64,000 nucleotides of DNA from an uncultured bacterium. GTDB lineage: Bacteria > Bacillota_I > Bacilli_A > RFN20 > CAG-826. The notes beneath the pieces were generated by a model. The model had not been told where the DNA came from and ran no database searches. It saw only the letters and a list, made by a program, of their open reading frames with translations. Numbering within the stretch: position 1 is the first letter of the stretch; each line of letters begins with the position of its first letter. Shown piece after piece: positions 60,656 through 64,000 of this stretch. Where the stretch lies: assembly GCA_949300345.1 (NCBI GenBank), contig CASGDR010000007.1, forward strand, positions 105,222 to 169,221, given 5' to 3'. The translations under genes and the position numbers were made by a program.

Positions 60656-61914
60656 GAGATCAGATGCCGGTAGTAAACGAACCGGCATAAGGCAAACAGA
60701 ACCCCAGCCAGTGGATCCACATGGCTGGTTTTTCTTAGGTTGTAGTCCCTTTCCTGGGACTTGTAGGAACTCAGGGCATAGGCCAAAAAGGCATCGATTT
60801 CGTTGTCTTTGATGCCAAGAATATGGCTTCTTTTCCTCGCAAAAGCTTCCGCCTTTTTCTGGTATTCGGGCCTTTGCAGCTTTTCCATGGCCGCCTTGAT
60901 GAATTCGTCGATCTTATAGACCCTGAGGTATTCAAGGCCCAAGGCATCGCCGATGATTTCCAAAGGACGGATCAGAATATCGACGGGGCGGTTAAGTTCA
61001 TAGGGGGGATAGGCGATGATATTCTCGGCCCTAGGGTAATCGCTTAGGAAATCGCGGGCCAGATAGCTTTGGAAGCGCTTGGCCTCGTTTTCCCATTTGC
61101 GTTCCTTTTCAAAGGCAAAGGAATAGCCCCAGTAGCGGCCCACCCTTTTGCCGGCATCCAGATATCCTAGGGTCTTGTTGGCGTCCAGCACGTCCCTTCG
61201 AAAATCCATCATGAAGCCGGTATCGCGGCTAGGGAGGATGGACTTGACGATGGGAAGGGACAAGAGTTCGACGTGCTGGGGCACATCGGGTATGGCGTGC
61301 AGCAATATGGCCACGACTTCGTCGGCCCCGAGGTTGAAGGCCAGGTCGATGGGCAGATTGTTCACATAGCCCCCGTCGATGTAGCACTTGCCCTTGACCT
61401 TATAGACGGGGAATAAGGGAAAGGCGCTGGCGGAAGCCAAAATATAGTCGACCATATCATGGGTAGGGGTGTCGTTGAGGATGATGTCGGCTTCCCGCAT
61501 CTGGGGGAACTTGGTAGCCACGATGCCGATGGTTTTGCCGCAGTCTTTTACCTTGTGGGGATCGAAGGTGTTTTCAATTAGTTCCCTTAGCGGGGAGATG
61601 TCGGCTCCCTTATGGTGGATGAAGGAACGCATGAAGGCCTTCAGCCTCGGCCAATTGGCCTTGAAGTCGAATTGCTTCCAGGTTCCCCGGGCGATGTTGA
61701 TGCCGTTGGCCATGACCTGCTCGATGGTAGCCTTGTCCCATAGGTCCTTGATTTTCTCAAAGGGTTCGGTGGCCAAGACGGCAGCGTTTATGGCCCCGAT
61801 GGAGGTACCGGTAAAGATGTCGAAATCGTAGCCTTCCTCCAGTAGCATCTGGTAGGCACCGATTTCATAGGAGCCAAGACTGCCGCCCCCGCATAGGCTC
61901 AAGGCACGTTTCAT
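60652..61914 (-). CDS. Patatin-like phospholipase
   Basis: 420 residues from the ATG at 61914. Oxyanion loop CGGGSLGSYEIG (residues 8-19), nucleophile elbow GTSIG (36-40) and the dyad Asp in YIDGGYVNN (residue 180). No signal peptide, so likely an intracellular membrane-lipid or acyl-ester hydrolase. The C-terminal half (about 200-420) is helical and charged with no known domain. A TTG six codons upstream was rejected: a minus-strand TATTAT (61922-61927) ends seven bases before the ATG, consistent with a leaderless message. Confidence 0.9.
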   Translation of the reverse strand: MKRALSLCGGGSLGSYEIGAYQMLLEEGYDFDIFTGTSIGAINAAVLATEPFEKIKDLWDKATIEQVMANGINIARGTWKQFDFKANWPRLKAFMRSFIHHKGADISPLRELIENTFDPHKVKDCGKTIGIVATKFPQMREADIILNDTPTHDMVDYILASASAFPLFPVYKVKGKCYIDGGYVNNLPIDLAFNLGADEVVAILLHAIPDVPQHVELLSLPIVKSILPSRDTGFMMDFRRDVLDANKTLGYLDAGKRVGRYWGYSFAFEKERKWENEAKRFQSYLARDFLSDYPRAENIIAYPPYELNRPVDILIRPLEIIGDALGLEYLRVYKIDEFIKAAMEKLQRPEYQKKAEAFARKRSHILGIKDNEIDAFLAYALSSYKSQERDYNLRKTSHVDPLAGVLFALCRFVYYRHLIS

Positions 61915-61963
61915 GGAATTAATAATAGCCAAAAGGCTCTTGAAATCCTATAATCCTTTGGCC

Positions 61964-62049
61964 GGGCCTATGGCGGAACTGGTAGACGCGTTAGACTTAG
62001 GATCTAATGGGCATCCCCCGTGCAGGTTCGATTCCTGTTGGGCCCACCA
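61964..62049 (+). tRNA. tRNA-Leu (TAG), apparent integration site
   Basis: 86 bases, class II; acceptor GGGCCTA / TGGGCCC, anticodon loop CTTAGGA with anticodon TAG, variable arm GGGCATCCCCC region, T-loop TTCGATT, encoded CCA. TATAAT at 61949-61954 lies nine bases upstream. A second, partial copy of its 3' half is found at 63810-63865. Confidence 0.97.
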
Positions 62050-62060
62050 AATCGATGGCT

Positions 62061-62087
62061 AAGCTTGCTTCGGCAGGCTTTTTGTTT
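62061..62087 (+). terminator. Terminator of tRNA-Leu
   Basis: AAGCTTGC-TTCG-GCAGGCTT (one G-T pair) followed by TTTGTTTT. Confidence 0.88.
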
Positions 62088-62437
62088 TGCATTCTGAAAT
62101 ACCAAGGAAATTAGCTGACAATCTTTATCATGGGAAAGAAGTTTTAAGCATTTTCTCCGCGCTTTGTTAAGTCACCTTAGTTTTGCGTTGCCTAAAACAG
62201 ATGCTAATCGCTTTGACCGGGCATAAAAAAGAATTGCTCTAAGTACTACTATAATGGAATTCGGAAGCCGTTCCAAAAAACTAGCTAACCTTGCCTGGAG
62301 CAGAACAGATTATCAGCCATATTCGTCCGCATTTGATCCGCATCCGGGGCTCATCGTTGTTCCTAACGGTTCATAACGAAGCAGACGGACAAAGAAGGTC
62401 TTTTATCAATTGGATGAAAAAACAAGGCGAATTCCAA
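62088..62437. other. Gene-free part of the islet
   Basis: About 350 bases, AT-rich, without a convincing frame. It contains the first copy of the 75-bp repeat (62323-62398). Confidence 0.5.
62323..62398 (+). repeat. 75-bp repeat, copy A
   Basis: Begins TCGTCCGC and ends with GACGGACAAAGAAGG; about three-quarters of its bases match copy B (63664-63738). The ends of each copy are inverted (GTCCGC ... GCGGAC, with one change in A). Shared internal blocks: GTTCCTA, GGTTC and GAAGCAG. Confidence 0.6.
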
Positions 62438-62504
62438 ATTGACCAAAGGATTTAGAAAAGACCAAAAAAGACCAACAAAGACCAAAAAGTGTTTAAAAGA
62501 CCAA
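62438..62504 (+). repeat. GACCAA array upstream of the ATPase gene
   Basis: Five GACCAA cores begin at 62441, 62460, 62470, 62480 and 62499, a spacing of 19-10-10-19 bases. Four of them are in the longer form AAAGACCAA. The ten-base steps place cores on one face of the helix. The last copy lies in the spacer of the ATPase promoter. Confidence 0.75.
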
Positions 62505-62520
62505 AATCAAATTATATAAT
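62492..62520 (+). promoter_or_regulatory. Promoter of the islet ATPase gene
   Basis: TTTAAA (62492-62497), 17 bases, TATAAT (62515-62520). The transcript would start near 62527, just at the ribosome site AAGGGG of the gene. A GACCAA core lies inside the spacer, so a protein bound to the array should block the promoter. Confidence 0.6.
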
Positions 62521-62542
62521 GGCCGCAAGGGGAAAAATCGCT

Positions 62543-63574
62543 ATGCCCAATCCATTCAACATTACATTTGGCGAATCGCCCAAAAGCGTCATTGAACGCG
62601 AAAAAGAGGCCTATATTATCGAATCGACCTTCAAAGATGAGACGCCGGAAGCCAAACTATTCATCATTACAGGCCCGAGAGGGTCTGGCAAAACCGCTCT
62701 GCTAACGAAGATGAAGGATGTTTTCCGCGGCGAGGGCTACCTCACGGTTGACCTGAATCCCTTCGACGATATGCAGGAGCAGTTCGCATCCAAATTATAT
62801 GAGGAAGGAAAGCTATGGAAGCTTTTCCTCCGCCCGGAATTCTCGTTTTCTTTCAAAGGCCTGACGTTTTCTCTAAAGGGGAAGACCGAAATAAACAACA
62901 TATCTACCTTGATTGGGAGAATGCTCGAATACCTGAAGAAGAAAGGCAGAAGGGTCCTAATCACCATAGACGACGCCTCCAACAGCAAAGACATGAAGAG
63001 CTTTGTCTTTTCCTATCAGCAATGGATTAGGGAAGGCTATCCAGTTTTCCTTCTCATGAGCGGCCTCTATGAGAACGTCTCGGAGATAGGGAGGAACAAA
63101 AGCCTGACCTTCTTCCTGAGGGCCCCGAAGATCATGCTCGAGCCACTGAACCTTGCTGCCATTGCCTATTCCTATAAGAACATATTGGGTTTGGATGAGC
63201 AGGCGGCCGCTAAATACGCAAAGCTGACAAGCGGATATGCCTATGGCTATCAGCTATTGGGCTCGTTGCTTTATAAAAACCAGGCGCCGCTCAAGAATCT
63301 GGATGAGTACGATCTAAAACTCAATCAAAACGCCTATTCGCTTATTTGGGAAAAACTCACCGAGAAAGAAAAAAAGATTCTGGCCGCGATGTGCAAAACT
63401 TCCAAGGTTTCGGAGATTTGCGCCGAACTTTCCTTATCAAACGGAAACCTTCAAACATACAAAAAGAGGTTGATGGACAGAGGCATTGTGGCTTCCAAGG
63501 AACGGGGGACAATGGTTTTTGCCCTCCCCCGTTTTAAGGAATTCATAGATTTTCAGCTTTTGCTGGAAGAGTAA
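62543..63574 (+). CDS. AAA-family ATPase with C-terminal winged helix, islet cargo
   Basis: 343 residues from the ATG at 62543, ten bases after AAGGGG. N-terminus NPFNITFGESP; Walker A GPRGSGKT (residues 44-51); Walker B VLITIDDAS (138-146); then LTFFLRAPKIMLEPLNLAAI near residues 203-222; the last 60 residues form a winged helix (KVSEICAELSLSNGNLQTYKKRLMDRG). From memory this matches a widespread but uncharacterised ATP-binding family of gut Bacillota and Actinobacteria, related to archaeal-type/ORC-like ATPases. DNA binding is likely; the cellular role is unknown. Codon use is more A-rich than that of the housekeeping genes here. Confidence 0.75.
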   Translation: MPNPFNITFGESPKSVIEREKEAYIIESTFKDETPEAKLFIITGPRGSGKTALLTKMKDVFRGEGYLTVDLNPFDDMQEQFASKLYEEGKLWKLFLRPEFSFSFKGLTFSLKGKTEINNISTLIGRMLEYLKKKGRRVLITIDDASNSKDMKSFVFSYQQWIREGYPVFLLMSGLYENVSEIGRNKSLTFFLRAPKIMLEPLNLAAIAYSYKNILGLDEQAAAKYAKLTSGYAYGYQLLGSLLYKNQAPLKNLDEYDLKLNQNAYSLIWEKLTEKEKKILAAMCKTSKVSEICAELSLSNGNLQTYKKRLMDRGIVASKERGTMVFALPRFKEFIDFQLLLEE

Positions 63575-63663
63575 ACTCCGATAATCAGCGGATTGAATTT
63601 TCTAAAGTGCACGAATTTTGAAACCCGCAGCGATTACCTTGAGGATCTGATAAGTGTTCATAG

Positions 63664-63738
63664 TTGTCCGCAATTCGTCCGCATCCGCCGTTCGTCGGGG
63701 TTCCTAGAGGTTCCTGAAGAAGCAGGCGGACAGAGAGG
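63664..63738 (+). repeat. 75-bp repeat, copy B
   Basis: Begins TTGTCCGC and ends AGGCGGACAGAGAGG; the partner of copy A at 62323-62398, in the same orientation, so the two copies bracket the ATPase gene. The rest of the gap 63575-63809 contains no gene; a small TCCG/CGGA hairpin just after the ATPase stop may be a weak terminator. Confidence 0.6.
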
Positions 63739-63809
63739 AAAAAGAGCCATACATCAGAAAAAATTCCCCTCGGTTCCAGAAATCCGCAGTCCGTTCCTGG
63801 CCTCACGTA

Positions 63810-63865
63810 AGACTTAGGATCTAATGGGGAGACTCGTACAGGTTCAAGTCCTGCTAAGCCCACCA
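63810..63865 (+). other. 3' remnant of a tRNA-Leu gene (putative att copy)
   Basis: Anticodon arm identical to tRNA-Leu over 19 bases, then a different variable arm, a T-arm with TTCAAGT, an acceptor strand TAAGCCC and CCA. The 5' half is absent, so it cannot be a functional tRNA. The divergence of the second half from the intact gene suggests that one of the two 3' halves came with a foreign element. The remaining 63866-64000 shows only AT-rich sequence with a TATAAT near the end and no gene. Confidence 0.65.
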
Positions 63866-64000
63866 TCTTATAACTAACATTTTGATACAAAGTAATTATG
63901 CCAAAATCAATGATATTTGTCGGAGAAATCGGGCTTTTTTTCTAAAGTAAAAATTTCCTGCAGTATCGATTACTAATCAGTTCGATATAATCCTCTTTTT

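Larger units (their letters stand above)
61993..63865 (+). mobile_element. Putative genomic islet bounded by tRNA-Leu and its 3' remnant
   Basis: An identical 19-bp stretch (AGACTTAGGATCTAATGGG) occurs inside tRNA-Leu (61993-62011) and again at 63810-63828, followed both times by a T-arm and CCA. Between them lie one ATPase gene, its repeat-rich promoter and two related 75-bp repeats; this part is more A-rich than the neighbourhood. This is the footprint of integration at a tRNA gene. No integrase is present, so the element is either decayed, a satellite, or continues beyond the window. Confidence 0.55.

Noticed and set aside
63585..63890. A 101-codon minus-strand frame across the tRNA-Leu remnant
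   Set aside because: Its start region is the antisense of a tRNA fragment, a common source of spurious proteins (the GLAGLEP-type sequence).

Overview
The window looks like a chromosome segment of an uncultured member of the Bacillota (Bacilli/Erysipelotrichia-like, probably an anaerobic gut bacterium). This rests on the Bacillus-type gene order cysS-rlmB-sigma-rpmG-secE-nusG, the S10-spc-alpha ribosomal cluster with zinc-type S14, L33 and L36, CcpA-type cre sites, a QueT salvage operon and SipW/TasA-like secretion genes, combined with an electron-bifurcating type [FeFe] hydrogenase. Base composition is moderate, with heavy use of AGG (Arg), GCC and CTA codons. The exact taxon is an inference.

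Layout. 1-9.5 kb: housekeeping genes (nadE cut by the window edge, a GtrA-like protein, glnA, a flavoprotein, prs), two P-loop kinases and a decayed membrane-protein gene. 9.5-12.9 kb: a queuosine operon (queT-tgt-queA-queH) under a preQ1 riboswitch that covers the queT ribosome binding site. 13.0-28.4 kb: one continuous ribosomal-protein/secY/adk/map/infA/rpoA cluster with its own promoter and a structured leader; several of its proteins carry long Ala/Lys/Glu tails and L30 is absent. 28.5-31.2 kb: a cre-controlled surface protein, then lemA and a DUF3137-like gene. 31.7-35.9 kb: hydC-hydB-hydA. 36-41 kb: two large Ser-rich lipoproteins and a HAD phosphatase. 41.2-45.8 kb: cysS, mgtC-like, rlmB, a SigH-like sigma factor, rpmG, secE, nusG. 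46-52 kb: a Big2 surface protein, a lipoprotein subtilase, a divergent class III cyclase, a lipoprotein, gpsA and an SGNH hydrolase. 52.2-52.7 kb: a tRNA cluster (Ser, Ile, Val, Thr). 53-58.6 kb: a SipW/TasA-like export operon. 58.6-62 kb: thioesterase, rarA, a 40-residue protein and a patatin. 62-63.9 kb: a small islet at tRNA-Leu carrying an ATPase gene.

The strongest unusual signal is in the surface-protein promoters. Two loci carry simple-sequence repeats exactly between the -35 and -10 boxes: (CT)8 upstream of the Big2 surface protein (45892-45920) and G8 upstream of the TasA/SipW-like operon (53031-53060). This is the architecture of phase-variable promoters, so the cell may switch these surface structures on and off by slipped-strand change of spacer length. 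A second genome-level signal is a set of genes with no Shine-Dalgarno sequence whose -10 box ends 6-7 bases before the start codon, which predicts leaderless mRNAs. A third is the tRNA-Leu islet, in which the ATPase gene is preceded by a regularly spaced GACCAA array and flanked by two related 75-bp repeats.

All calls were made by reading the sequence; no database search was run.
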